A DNA stretch of 48,474 nt from UBA12191 sp964422295 (GTDB lineage: Bacteria; Planctomycetota; UBA8108; UBA1146). The notes beneath the pieces were generated by a model. That model was not told where the DNA came from. It did no database searches and saw nothing but the letters and a program-made list of their open reading frames with translations. Position numbers and translations under genes: made by a program. This document shows, piece after piece, positions 8,268 to 16,998 of this stretch. The stretch is from the NCBI GenBank assembly GCA_964422295.1, contig CAYRAM010000019.1, positions 1 to 48,474 on the forward strand. The letters run 5' to 3'. Within the stretch, counting starts at the first letter, position 1; the number at the start of each line of letters is the position of its first letter.

Positions 8268-8951
8268 TTGGGCAAATCGATCATCTCCCTGAACGGGATT
8301 CACAAATACTATGGTGAAGTTGAGCCAAGGTTGCATGTTCTCAAAGGCATACAGCTGGAAGTCGAGCAGGGGGAATTCGTATCCATCATGGGGACGTCCG
8401 GATCGGGGAAGTCGACGCTTCTGAATTTGCTGGGTTGTTTGGATATTCCCACCCAGGGCGCATATTTGCTTGGTGGAAGGGATGTCGCACAACTAACAGA
8501 TGATGAACTGTCTCGAATTCGCAATGAGGATATCGGTTTTATTTTTCAAAGTTTTCAATTGATCCCTCAATTGACGGTTCTCGAAAATGTCCAGGTGCCT
8601 CTCCTTTATGGAGTCAGTTCCATATCGGAAAGGGAAGATCACTGCAGGTCGATCTTGGAATCGGTGGGACTGTCCCATCGGCTGACCCACAGGCCGGCTC
8701 AACTTTCAGGGGGTGAATGTCAACGCGTGGCAATCGCGAGAGCGTTGGTGAATGATCCACTGTTGTTATTGGCAGACGAGCCGACAGGAAACCTGGATTC
8801 GAGTACAGGCCAGGAAGTACTGGAATTGATGGAATCACTGCACTCCCAAGGCAGGACCATCATCTTGATCACCCACGATCAGGAGGTGGCATTAAAGGCT
8901 CAAAGACAGGTGCGTATCCATGATGGTCTCGTGCTCGAGGAGTCCGCATGA
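8268..8951 (+). CDS. ABC transporter ATP-binding protein, MacB/LolD-like
   Basis: Cytoplasmic ATPase of the exporter, 227 residues from the chosen start. Motifs in order: Walker A GTSGSGKST, Q-loop FIFQSFQLIPQL, signature LSGGECQRVAIARAL, Walker B LLLADEPTGNLDS and the switch His in ILITHD. The extended signature and the sequence after the D-loop are typical of the LolD/MacB/FtsE group. Start: no ATG is suitably placed; the TTG at 8268 lies one base after the adaptor stop with ggaag about 8 nt upstream and leads directly into the conserved first strand. In-frame TTGs at 8226 and 8253 are alternatives. The stop overlaps the permease ATG. Confidence 0.9.
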   Translation: MGKSIISLNGIHKYYGEVEPRLHVLKGIQLEVEQGEFVSIMGTSGSGKSTLLNLLGCLDIPTQGAYLLGGRDVAQLTDDELSRIRNEDIGFIFQSFQLIPQLTVLENVQVPLLYGVSSISEREDHCRSILESVGLSHRLTHRPAQLSGGECQRVAIARALVNDPLLLLADEPTGNLDSSTGQEVLELMESLHSQGRTIILITHDQEVALKAQRQVRIHDGLVLEESA

Positions 8952-10231
8952 TATCCCGCAAGAACAAAGAACTGTTGAGAATGGGCCTCCAGAGTTTGCT
9001 GGGGTACCCGATGCGCACGATTTTGACGATGTTGGGAGTCGTATTCGGGGTCGGTTCCGTGATCGCAATGCTGGCACTTGGTGCGGGAGCGGAGAGGGAG
9101 TTGCTGCAGGAAATTGGGCGACTGGGCATCCAAAACATCATCATCAATTCCGTTGAGCCTGAACAGCCAGAAAACAATAGCAGCAGTAGCCGTGGTGGAT
9201 GGATCAACTACTACGGGCTGAAATTCAAAGACCATAAGCAGATCACCGATACGATTCCGGGGATTGAGCGTGCTCTTCCTGTTCATCTCAGCAAAAAAAA
9301 GGTGTGGAATGGCAGCCGTTGGCTGGAGAGTACGCTTTTTGCAGTGGAGCCAGAGTACCTGAAAGTATTTGGACTGGATGTTGCGATCGGGCGTGGGCTG
9401 ACAATACAGGATGAAGATGGATTGGCACGTGTTTGTGTGGTTCGCTCAGGACTGCTTCAGGAGTTGGGGATCTATGAGGATCCGATTGGGTTTTCATTGA
9501 CGATCGAAGATCAGAAATTCCAGATCATCGGTGTCCTCACTGAAGACCGATTTCAGGGATATGCGCAAAAAGCGCTCGTATCCGACGCCAGAAGTTCTGA
9601 AATCTATGTTCCATACAAGACGGTTCTGAAGAGACAGGGAACTCGTTCATTTTCCGGAAGTGCCGGAAACTGGGAAGCGACCGATGTTGAGTTGAATCAG
9701 ATCGTTGTCGAGGTAGAGAATCTTGATCAGGTGATCATGACTTCTCGCATGATCGACAACCTCCTCTCTCGTAATCATCCCGAAAAAGATTACGAAATGA
9801 TCGTGCCGTTGGAGGTTCTTGCCCAGCGGAGAAAAACTCAGCAAGTCTTCAATATTGCCCTGGTTGCCATTGCATCGATTTCTTTGTTGGTGGGAGGGAT
9901 TGGAATCGCCAATATCATGTTGGCGACAGTCACTGAGCGAACAAGAGAAATCGGGGTCCGAAGGGCTTTGGGTGCACAAAGGCGCCATATCATCGCCCAG
10001 TTCCTCACTGAAACGACGACGATTTCCATCATGGGTGGAATACTGGGGATACTGGTAGGATTCCTGCTGGTGCAAATCCTCGTGGTCTTCACTGGGTGGA
10101 CTGCAGTGATTACCCCTGTGAGCATTCTGGTAGCTTTGACGATATCCGTTGCGGTCGGAATCTCATCAGGGATCTACCCTGCCAAAAGGGCTGCTGCTCT
10201 CGATCCCATTTCAGCTCTTCGCCATCAGTGA
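8948..10231 (+). CDS. ABC transporter permease, MacB/FtsX family
   Basis: Inner-membrane subunit of the exporter, 427 residues. It has one N-terminal transmembrane helix (MRTILTMLGVVFGVGSVIAML), a large periplasmic MacB_PCD domain of about 230 residues with a Ser-rich stretch near 75-80, and an FtsX domain with three C-terminal helices (FNIALVAIASISLLVGGIGI; MGGILGILVGFLLVQILVVF; ILVALTISVAVGISSGIYPA). ERTREIGVRRALGAQRRHI between the first two is the conserved cytoplasmic coupling element of this family. The usual MacB fusion of ATPase and permease is split into two genes here. ATG overlaps the ATPase stop. Confidence 0.92.
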   Translation: MISRKNKELLRMGLQSLLGYPMRTILTMLGVVFGVGSVIAMLALGAGAERELLQEIGRLGIQNIIINSVEPEQPENNSSSSRGGWINYYGLKFKDHKQITDTIPGIERALPVHLSKKKVWNGSRWLESTLFAVEPEYLKVFGLDVAIGRGLTIQDEDGLARVCVVRSGLLQELGIYEDPIGFSLTIEDQKFQIIGVLTEDRFQGYAQKALVSDARSSEIYVPYKTVLKRQGTRSFSGSAGNWEATDVELNQIVVEVENLDQVIMTSRMIDNLLSRNHPEKDYEMIVPLEVLAQRRKTQQVFNIALVAIASISLLVGGIGIANIMLATVTERTREIGVRRALGAQRRHIIAQFLTETTTISIMGGILGILVGFLLVQILVVFTGWTAVITPVSILVALTISVAVGISSGIYPAKRAAALDPISALRHQ

Positions 10232-10256
10232 CCTGGATGGCTTAAAAGAAATGAAA

Positions 10257-10601
10257 TCAATCGTGTGCAGAGAATGCCCCGGGCTTGAAAATCTGGTCTG
10301 GCTTTGTTCCGTACCCTGCTACACATCGCATCAGCTCGATGACGCCTGGATTCGTGACGGTGTAATAGATCTTGCGACCATCACGCTGACTTGAAAGTAA
10401 GCCAGATCTTTGCATCAGCCTCAGGTGCTCGGAAGCCATGTGATTCTGTATCTTGCACACTCTGGCGAGTTCACCGACATTGAATCGATTCAGCATGAGG
10501 AGCTGAAGCATCCGAAGTCGCATGGGATGGGCCATTGTGCGTAGCAGATCGCTGACCAGTACCGGGTCAAACGGTAGTGATTGGGATTTGTACTCTTCCA
10601 T
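10257..10601 (-). CDS. ArsR-family transcriptional regulator
   Basis: A 114-residue winged helix-turn-helix repressor. The ArsR core is clear: MAHPMRLRMLQLLMLN, recognition helices FNVGELARVCKIQNHMASEHLRLM, and the wing GLLSSQRDGRKIYYTVTNP. The recognition region has no ELCVCDL-type metal motif; Cys occurs only in ARVCK and RCVAG, so classical As/Cd sensing is not supported. It converges on the MacB-like permease gene with 25 bp between the ends. Regulation of the export operon is possible from proximity, but it is not transcribed with it. Confidence 0.9.
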   Translation of the reverse strand: MEEYKSQSLPFDPVLVSDLLRTMAHPMRLRMLQLLMLNRFNVGELARVCKIQNHMASEHLRLMQRSGLLSSQRDGRKIYYTVTNPGVIELMRCVAGYGTKPDQIFKPGAFSAHD

Positions 10602-10725
10602 ATGGAAAAGATTACCGTCTATATATCCTGGGATCTCACTTTAAGTATTACGGTTGCAGATTTGACACGATGATCAGTTGAATCTGATGAGATAGTCATG
10701 ATAGGGAGGTTGGTGGATTGCCGAT

Positions 10726-11325
10726 TCAAGTGCGGGAATCCAGCATGTGACTCACCAATAATGCCACCAACAAGCTTGCGAGAACGTCTGAAGGGTGGTG
10801 CCCTCTTTCGAGGATCCTTGTCGCAGCGCAGCCGCTCGCTGCCAAAAACATCCACGGTGTCGTCCCGGGCCAACGGCGACAAATCGCCAAGGTTGCACCG
10901 AATGCCACTGCACTATGGCCACTGGGGAAACAAAAATCTGTCCCATCCCACCACTCTTCCCCGAAAGGGGTTCTTTGCCAAGACCCCTCGCTCCCGGGCT
11001 GTGGATCCGGTCTTCGGAAGAGAGGTTTCAGTCCCTCAGCCACCGCTCCGGAGACCAATGCGGTGATTGAGATGCCGAAAGCGGCATTGAGGCAGCGAGA
11101 CTTTTGACCAGGGGATGCAGCCGTGACCAGAAGGATCGAAAAAAGGATCCATGTCGGCAGATATCCCAGAATTCTGAAAAGAGAGAGAAAATCACCCCTC
11201 TGTGTCGGTGATTCCTGGGGCATGTTGGCGACGACCCAGCCATCGAGGAATGTGGCGAGCAGGATGAGAACAAGGGTCGCCAAGAATGACCAGGTGGGGA
11301 TGGGACGTAGCTCTTTGGAAGTCAC
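10726..11325 (-). CDS. PAP2-family phosphatase
   Basis: Integral membrane phosphatase of the PAP2 (type 2 phosphatidic acid phosphatase) superfamily, 199 residues. Three catalytic motifs are present: KPLFRRPDP, PSGHS, and ATRILERGHHPSDV, where the usual SRxxxxxHxxxD has Thr in place of Ser. At least four membrane helices surround them. Start: GTG at 11325 overlaps the stop of the glycosyltransferase gene (GTGA) and is preceded by aaagga at about 8 nt, which I prefer over an upstream in-frame codon. In this setting a polyprenyl or lipid phosphate substrate linked to the upstream GT-C transferase is plausible, but unproven. Confidence 0.88.
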   Translation of the reverse strand: MTSKELRPIPTWSFLATLVLILLATFLDGWVVANMPQESPTQRGDFLSLFRILGYLPTWILFSILLVTAASPGQKSRCLNAAFGISITALVSGAVAEGLKPLFRRPDPQPGSEGSWQRTPFGEEWWDGTDFCFPSGHSAVAFGATLAICRRWPGTTPWMFLAASGCAATRILERGHHPSDVLASLLVALLVSHMLDSRT

Positions 11326-12875
11326 CTGCGATTCCTTTCGACGACGCCCAACTTGGCCCGGAATACAGGTCTGGATCGACCTCTCTGTTGAAGAACTCCC
11401 AACGCCTTCAATTCGTCCGGCTCGAGGGCATGCTGCCATGAATCCAATGTTCCACCAACCAGGATGACGTCCAACCCGGAAAAGCGGGGGTCAGGAAATC
11501 GGGTGCTGGCAAAATCATCGTAGGCGGAGGGGCGAGAGCCAAGGGCCACAGATGCGCAGGATACTCGGGGTCGGTCCGGCAGGTAGTAGGCGAGGAGCGC
11601 TGTCTTGTCATAGTAATCACAGATGACGGGAGGAGAGCCCATCTCTTCCTGGTCGATAAAGGATTGGATCTGTTGGGCGAAATGGTCATGGCCTGAAACT
11701 CGATGAAGCGGCAGCGGTTTCAAGGACCACGCTTGAAGTCCGGAGTTGAGCCAGGGTGCCACTCCCATCAATAACAAGAGTATTACTCCCGTCACCACCC
11801 CCCTGATGGCTACCAATGCCTTCAGAGTGTTGCGAGTCCGTGTCGACGGATGCTTGCAGATCCACATTGCTCCCAGGGGGATGACCGAAGTGTAAGCCCC
11901 CACGATCCAGTTTCCTTCGGTAGGACCTTTGAATGAGACCAACAGGTAAAAGAGCAATACGGGAAGGGCACTCCACATCAGAATGTGAATTTCACCCTTG
12001 TTGTGAGACCTCTGCTGAAATCCTTGCACTGCGCCGCGAAACAGAACATATCCCAGAAGGGGTCCTGCGAGAGCGAAGACCTGGCCAAAAAACTGAAGGG
12101 TCCACAGGGGATCATATTCAAGCCAAGAGGTGGTTCCACTGTCTCCCCCGGGGACATGGAGGTGTCCCAGAAGGTGATGCAAGGTCGGCCAGCCTCTTTG
12201 GGCGTTCCACAGAATCACGGGAAGCAAGCCGAGTCCGAAGAGGGCACCGCAGCCGATCCAGCCCCGACGGAAACCCGGGGCGGATGCGATCGATTTCCTG
12301 ATGGGCCACAGTCCAATCAGGAGACCCAAGGCCGCGAGCAAGGCGGTGTACTTGGCGAGGAATGATACACCCAGAGCTGCACCGAGGAGGCACAGGGGTT
12401 TGGTAACCGGACGACCGCTTCGGGAGGTCTGAACCAATTCTACCGCTGCGCAGGTTGCCACCGTCCAACCTGCAACCATCATCATGTCGACGGTCATCAG
12501 TGACCCTGCGACTTGGTACCCCAGTAAGAATTGGTATCCGAGAATGGATGCGATGACGATCTCTTTGTTGCCGCCAGAGATTTTCTTGGCGATCAAGCCT
12601 ACGGCAATCCCTGCGACAGCATGGCACAAGAATGTACCGATTCGGATTCCCAGAATGCTGTCTCCCAGCAAGGTGGTTGTCGTTGCCACAAGCCATGTGA
12701 CGCCGGGTCCTTTTGTGTAGTAGGAGAGGGAAGGGTGACGTGTCCAATCCCAATACTGGGCTTCATCTCCACTCAACTCCCACGGAAGCAGCAGGCCTTG
12801 GAAGGCACAGCGTAGAAGAAACACTGTAATCGGGATTCCCCAAATCCAGGATTGCAATTGGCTCTTCGGCTTCAA
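11322..12875 (-). CDS. GT-C glycosyltransferase, family 39 (ArnT-like)
   Basis: Polytopic membrane glycosyltransferase expected to use a polyprenyl-phosphate sugar donor. The 517-residue product has about 11-13 hydrophobic helices. The first periplasmic loop has the acidic motif SGDEAQYWDW characteristic of GT39/ArnT enzymes, followed by YYTKGPGVTWL, equivalent to the conserved K/G-P segment. Start: the frame runs upstream to 13019 through the pseudouridine synthase gene, but the TTG at 12875 overlaps that gene's stop (TTGA), follows ggaggccagaag at ideal distance, and starts a normal N-terminal helix. The acceptor is unknown; lipid A, lipid or protein are possible. Confidence 0.87.
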   Translation of the reverse strand: MKPKSQLQSWIWGIPITVFLLRCAFQGLLLPWELSGDEAQYWDWTRHPSLSYYTKGPGVTWLVATTTTLLGDSILGIRIGTFLCHAVAGIAVGLIAKKISGGNKEIVIASILGYQFLLGYQVAGSLMTVDMMMVAGWTVATCAAVELVQTSRSGRPVTKPLCLLGAALGVSFLAKYTALLAALGLLIGLWPIRKSIASAPGFRRGWIGCGALFGLGLLPVILWNAQRGWPTLHHLLGHLHVPGGDSGTTSWLEYDPLWTLQFFGQVFALAGPLLGYVLFRGAVQGFQQRSHNKGEIHILMWSALPVLLFYLLVSFKGPTEGNWIVGAYTSVIPLGAMWICKHPSTRTRNTLKALVAIRGVVTGVILLLLMGVAPWLNSGLQAWSLKPLPLHRVSGHDHFAQQIQSFIDQEEMGSPPVICDYYDKTALLAYYLPDRPRVSCASVALGSRPSAYDDFASTRFPDPRFSGLDVILVGGTLDSWQHALEPDELKALGVLQQRGRSRPVFRAKLGVVERNRR

Positions 12876-13576
12876 CTTCTGGCCTCCATCGATTCGATGT
12901 GCCCCGATGGAAACAGATCGGGCTGTCGAAAGAGCAGCCTCAGGAAAATTAGCAGATCCGCAGGAAGAGGATCGGTTTGTTGATGAGCAGAGATTCCTAT
13001 GGAGTGATCGTCGTGGCACAGTTGATAGGCGTGGAGAAACAATCTTGGAAGGCCGTAATCCTGGCGCAGCCCCTCATTGATGCGGCCTTTGCCATAGGTG
13101 GTGTCACCGACGACCTGATGTCCCAATCTCGCCAAATGCCTGCGAATCTGGTGCCTTCTGCCGGTTTCTATCTTTGCTTCCAAAAGGCTGAAGCCGTGAA
13201 AACTCTGCAGGGTGTGAAACCCGGTTTTGGCCGTCACGGGATCGTCCTTTTTACGCCTGGACAAAGGGATCTCGCAATCAAATCTGTCAGGCGTCTCCCC
13301 TCTGGCGAGAACGAGATACCTTTTGATTGCAGCAGGCTGTTGCAACAGGGATTGCAGTGCGGCTGCAGACTCTGAACTGAGTCCCATGCATACGATCCCG
13401 GAGGAGGCCCGGTCGATTCGATGAACCGGATACACATATTGACCCAGTCGATCCCTGACCCAAGTCAGCAGTGTTTCCCCGCTGTTGCGTTGCTCTGAAG
13501 TGGGGTGGACGAACATCCCGGATGGTTTGCTGATGTATACCGCATGGTTTGTTCGATGGAGGATTCTCGGCAACAT
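12872..13576 (-). CDS. truC: RluA-family pseudouridine synthase (TruC-like)
   Basis: Predicted RNA pseudouridine synthase. The catalytic motif HRIDRASSG carries the active Asp, and the typical opening YISKPSGMFVHPT and ETGRRHQIRRHLARLGHQVVGD segment are present. The 234-residue length with no S4 domain fits the TruC group (uridine 65 of tRNA) best; the 23S enzyme RluA is an alternative. It begins one base before the end of the DUF309 gene and its stop overlaps the start of the GT39 gene, so the genes are cotranscribed despite unrelated roles. Confidence 0.85.
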   Translation of the reverse strand: MLPRILHRTNHAVYISKPSGMFVHPTSEQRNSGETLLTWVRDRLGQYVYPVHRIDRASSGIVCMGLSSESAAALQSLLQQPAAIKRYLVLARGETPDRFDCEIPLSRRKKDDPVTAKTGFHTLQSFHGFSLLEAKIETGRRHQIRRHLARLGHQVVGDTTYGKGRINEGLRQDYGLPRLFLHAYQLCHDDHSIGISAHQQTDPLPADLLIFLRLLFRQPDLFPSGHIESMEARS

Positions 13577-14055
13577 CAGGAGCGGTCTTTCAGGAGCATC
13601 TTTGGAGAATCAAAGTCTGGGTCCTGTTTTTTCAGGATTGCATCGATGGCGTTGCAAAAGAGTTCAACCGGGAATCCATGATAGGTTCCATCCGGTTGTT
13701 GGAGATCTACAGAGGAGAGTCGGTTTTTTCCCCGGCTCCAAATCGAATTTGCAGATCGTGGTTGGTTTAGACGAGTCTTTAAAAGCGCAGCGCTTCCCTG
13801 GATCAATCCTTGAATAAATACACGGACCGGATCTTCCTTCTCAAGGGGAAGCCATAGATCTTCCCAGGCTTCATGCGCCTCCCAGTAACAACCGTGGTTA
13901 AAGAGATCGATCCCGTGGAGATATCCGGAAGTTTGACTCCAATGGGCATCGGAATCCCGTGGCAATAATTGAAACTGGGGATCTTTCTCATTGATCCCCG
14001 GCAGATAGGGGATTCCAGGCAAGGGTGCGTCAGGAATATACCTGGGTGCGGACAT
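13576..14055 (-). CDS. DUF309 domain protein
   Basis: A 159-residue protein with the DUF309 signature: HGIDLFNHGCYWEAHEAWEDLWLPL and then FIQGLIQGSAALLKT. This all-helical family has a conserved His/Glu cluster (HEAWEDLW) but no established function. No signal peptide or membrane segment is present, so it is cytoplasmic. It is the first gene of the DUF309-truC-GT39-PAP2 run on the minus strand, and its stop shares a base with the truC start. Confidence 0.85.
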   Translation of the reverse strand: MSAPRYIPDAPLPGIPYLPGINEKDPQFQLLPRDSDAHWSQTSGYLHGIDLFNHGCYWEAHEAWEDLWLPLEKEDPVRVFIQGLIQGSAALLKTRLNQPRSANSIWSRGKNRLSSVDLQQPDGTYHGFPVELFCNAIDAILKKQDPDFDSPKMLLKDRS

Positions 14056-14214
14056 GGTTCAGGATCAACCTCTCACAGTGCAAGAAGAAACAGGCACTCC
14101 TAAAGGCAGAATACCCTTGCTAGGGAGAGATTGAAGAGGAGATGAAGGGTGGATTTGGCTTACTGAGCAGTTTTTTTACAAATTGAGCGTTGGAAGAAGC
14201 CGTCGGCGACCGTC

Positions 14215-15036
14215 TCACCCGCAGAAAAGGAACTCGACGCAGTCGAGAGGGTCAGCACCGGTCGGGTCCGGTCCGCAGGAGCCGTCCGATCCGGGGATCT
14301 GGGGCCCACCGGCAAACATGTATTGGAACAGGTAAACCGCATCTCCCAGGGTAAGGACGCCGTCGTCATTGATGTCGTCCGCATCCCTACAGGTGCTGGG
14401 AGTTTCGAGACCGGAGACTCTGTAGAGCAGAAGTACTCCGTCCAAGAGCGTGACAGAGCCGTTGTGATTCAGATCACCCCGAATGAAATGAGGCTCGGTC
14501 ACCAAGATCGATCCATCAATCATCGTGGGAGTCACTTCTGCGAGTTCCATGACCAAAACGGTCTGGACCGGTGGAGATCCCAGCCCGGATGTCAACTGAA
14601 GTGGCGAACTACTCCCTACGGGAGCAGTCGGGAGAATCACGTAGTCGGTCTCGATCAAAGTCGCATTGTTCAACGCCGGAAGCATATCGAAAGGACTGAA
14701 TAAATCGGTGATGCAAGCGACCGTGAATCCGGTACCACCTGTAGGATTGATGTTGATTTCAAAGAAGTCGGGGCCCGAATCACCATTCACGGCTTGCACG
14801 ATGCTTCCAGGGCGAACGCTTGCCAATGATGTGATCGACAAGATTGCAGGATCGTGGTTCACACCGAGGCTGAAGCCATGGGTGGGAAGGTCTGTGGTGG
14901 CAAGGATTTGTACAGTGACGGTTGTTTCAGTAAACCCTTCCCCTCCAACAACCTCGATCGTGGCGATCTGAGCTTGGAGTGCTGAGTAGAAGAACACAGA
15001 GAATAATAGTGTAAATAGAACTGAATATGTCTTCAT
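14215..15036 (-). CDS. Secreted cohesin-like/dockerin-tailed protein
   Basis: A 273-residue exported protein. The Sec signal peptide (MKTYSVLFTLLFSVFFYSALQA) is followed by a beta-rich domain of about 150 residues resembling cohesin-like or Ig-like modules (TVTVQILATTDLPTHGFSLG). Residues about 188-250 contain two EF-hand-like dockerin repeats, GDLNHNGSVTLLDGVLLL and DINDDGVLTLGDAVYLFQYM, with Asp/Asn at the calcium positions. The protein ends CGPDPTGADPLDCVEFLFCG. The large metalloprotease at 43165-47865 has the same two-repeat plus CGPDPT tail, so the tail is a shared module, perhaps for cell-surface sorting or assembly. No binding partner can be read. Confidence 0.82.
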   Translation of the reverse strand: MKTYSVLFTLLFSVFFYSALQAQIATIEVVGGEGFTETTVTVQILATTDLPTHGFSLGVNHDPAILSITSLASVRPGSIVQAVNGDSGPDFFEININPTGGTGFTVACITDLFSPFDMLPALNNATLIETDYVILPTAPVGSSSPLQLTSGLGSPPVQTVLVMELAEVTPTMIDGSILVTEPHFIRGDLNHNGSVTLLDGVLLLYRVSGLETPSTCRDADDINDDGVLTLGDAVYLFQYMFAGGPQIPGSDGSCGPDPTGADPLDCVEFLFCG

Positions 15037-15177
15037 CGACGAACTCCCGGGAGTATGAAAGTTGTTGGGGTGTGATCACTAAACGGTGCATCCAGACTCA
15101 ATTTATATCACTCACAGGAGAATTATGGTTACCGCTGATAGGGGCGGATCATTTGATTTATGATAGTCACGTTGCGA

Positions 15178-16995
15178 TCACCCAGGTGGAGGAGTGATCA
15201 AGCAATTGACGGCTTCCGGTTTGAAGCGTATGGGAATTTTTCCCTGCTCGATGATGGTGATCGTGGGTATCTCAGAGGAGTTCCCCAGTCCAAATGTTGC
15301 GACAGATTCGCTCTGACTCAGGTATGAGCGGGTTCTTCCGACCATGCGCCGCTGATCTTCATCTTCTCTCTGACACAGGATCCAACTCCCTGGGGATATC
15401 GCAGCGGTGTTGATCCGGATCCACTGGTGACCTGATTCCTGTTCATTGCGCAACAATCGGGCCGGCTCTCCGACCTGCGTCAGGAGAAGATCGAGATCAC
15501 CGTCCCCATCGATATCAGCGCTGGCCAGTGCCCTTCCGATCGCAGGATTCGAGAGGTCCCCGATCTCAGTGGCAGGGACTTCGACGAAGCACCCGGCGCC
15601 GGGACCCCGATTCCAGAACAATTGGGCTTGCTGGCGGTACTCCTGCCCCGGTTGAACGGTGGAGATCTCTTCCTCCAGGTGTCCATTCGCTTGCACCAGA
15701 TCCTGCCTGCCATCCAGGTCAGCGTCGAAAAAGAGCAGGCCAAAAGAGAGCGCTTTGCGGCTGGGAGGTCCAATTCCTTCATTGACCGACTCATCGATGA
15801 ACAGATCGGAGGCCGCCATCGACCGGTAGAGGCCGGTCATTTCTGCGGAGAAATTGGCCACTGCAATGCCGACGCCGCCGTCGTTGCGATAATCACTCAG
15901 ATCCAGACCCATCGCACCGGTCGCGGATCCATTGGCGTCGTAAGCCAAGCCGCACTCGACTCCGATCTCCTCGAATTGGGCATTCCCATCGTTTTTGAAA
16001 ACAAAGTTGCGGGTGGTGTCATTGGCGACGACCACATCCACGTCCCCGTCTTGATCGAGGTCGGTGGTCAGCAGTGCGAGAGCCTTGGTAGCACGTGCCA
16101 ACTCCGGCTTTTGGAGGCCAGCCTCTCGACTCACATCTGTAAATCTGCCTTGGCCATCGTTGAGATGGAGTCGACATGGACTGCCTTCAAAATTGGTGGG
16201 AGGGCCGTATGCACGACCGACTCCTGTCAGGCGGTAATCCACTTCGAGGTCCTTCTCCGGGGACCATTGAACGTATTGGCAAACAAAGAGATCGAGATCT
16301 CCATCGCCATCTGCATCGAAAAAGCCTGCACTGCTCGACCATGCCTTCGTGTCCCCGCTGACTCCTGCCTGATCCGATTCCAGAAACTGCCCATCTTCAT
16401 TGAGCAGCAAGAGATCGGATCCGACTGCAGCGACAAAGACGTCCTGATCGCCATCGGAGTCAACATCGCCGATCGCCAATCCTGTGCAGTATGCTTTTAC
16501 CTGGAGATCCCATTCCCGGGTTTTCTCTTCAAAACGTCCCGATCCATCATTGAGCCACAATCGTAGGGTGGAATCTGACACAGGTTCGTCGGTCCACGGC
16601 CAGGGGCGACCACTGGCGAGAAGAATGTCACTGTCGCCATCGCCGTCTATGTCGACGAAAGCGCAACCACTTCCCATCGTTTCCGGGAGCAGTTTTTTGC
16701 CGCGCGCTCCATCTTCGTGGACGAAATCGAGCCCTGCTGATTTTGCGATGTCTGTAAATCGGAGTGGGGGGGGGGTCGAAGAATCATCACTTCCTCTGGG
16801 GCGAACCGGGACCTCGGGACCAATTTCGATGGGGTCCTCCCCCGGTTCATAATTGAAACCGATCCAGGTGACGATCGCCAATACGGCGGCAATCCCCAAA
16901 AAACGAAGGCTCAACCCAAATGCACGGCCGATGATTTCGTCGTTCTGTTCGTCCGCACCAGAATCGGGGTGAGATGAATCAGGGGGCTCCGACAT
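15178..16995 (-). CDS. FG-GAP/VCBS repeat protein with ASPIC/UnbV C-terminus
   Basis: A 605-residue protein of the CRTAC1-like type. One N-terminal membrane segment (LRFLGIAAVLAIVTWIGF, about residues 30-47) suggests a membrane-anchored extracytoplasmic protein. At least six calcium-binding FG-GAP/VCBS motifs follow, such as DIDGDGDSDILLASG, DVDSDGDQDVFVAA, DADGDGDLDLFVCQ, DLDQDGDVDVVVAND and DIDGDGDLDLLLTQ, which form a beta-propeller. The C-terminus matches ASPIC/UnbV (WIRINTAA... RSYLSQSESVATFGLG). It starts 3 bp after the cytochrome gene, indicating one transcript. A run of 10 G (16766-16775) encodes prolines near residue 75 and is prone to slippage. Confidence 0.9.
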   Translation of the reverse strand: MSEPPDSSHPDSGADEQNDEIIGRAFGLSLRFLGIAAVLAIVTWIGFNYEPGEDPIEIGPEVPVRPRGSDDSSTPPPLRFTDIAKSAGLDFVHEDGARGKKLLPETMGSGCAFVDIDGDGDSDILLASGRPWPWTDEPVSDSTLRLWLNDGSGRFEEKTREWDLQVKAYCTGLAIGDVDSDGDQDVFVAAVGSDLLLLNEDGQFLESDQAGVSGDTKAWSSSAGFFDADGDGDLDLFVCQYVQWSPEKDLEVDYRLTGVGRAYGPPTNFEGSPCRLHLNDGQGRFTDVSREAGLQKPELARATKALALLTTDLDQDGDVDVVVANDTTRNFVFKNDGNAQFEEIGVECGLAYDANGSATGAMGLDLSDYRNDGGVGIAVANFSAEMTGLYRSMAASDLFIDESVNEGIGPPSRKALSFGLLFFDADLDGRQDLVQANGHLEEEISTVQPGQEYRQQAQLFWNRGPGAGCFVEVPATEIGDLSNPAIGRALASADIDGDGDLDLLLTQVGEPARLLRNEQESGHQWIRINTAAISPGSWILCQREDEDQRRMVGRTRSYLSQSESVATFGLGNSSEIPTITIIEQGKIPIRFKPEAVNCLITPPPG

Positions 16996-16998
16996 GAT

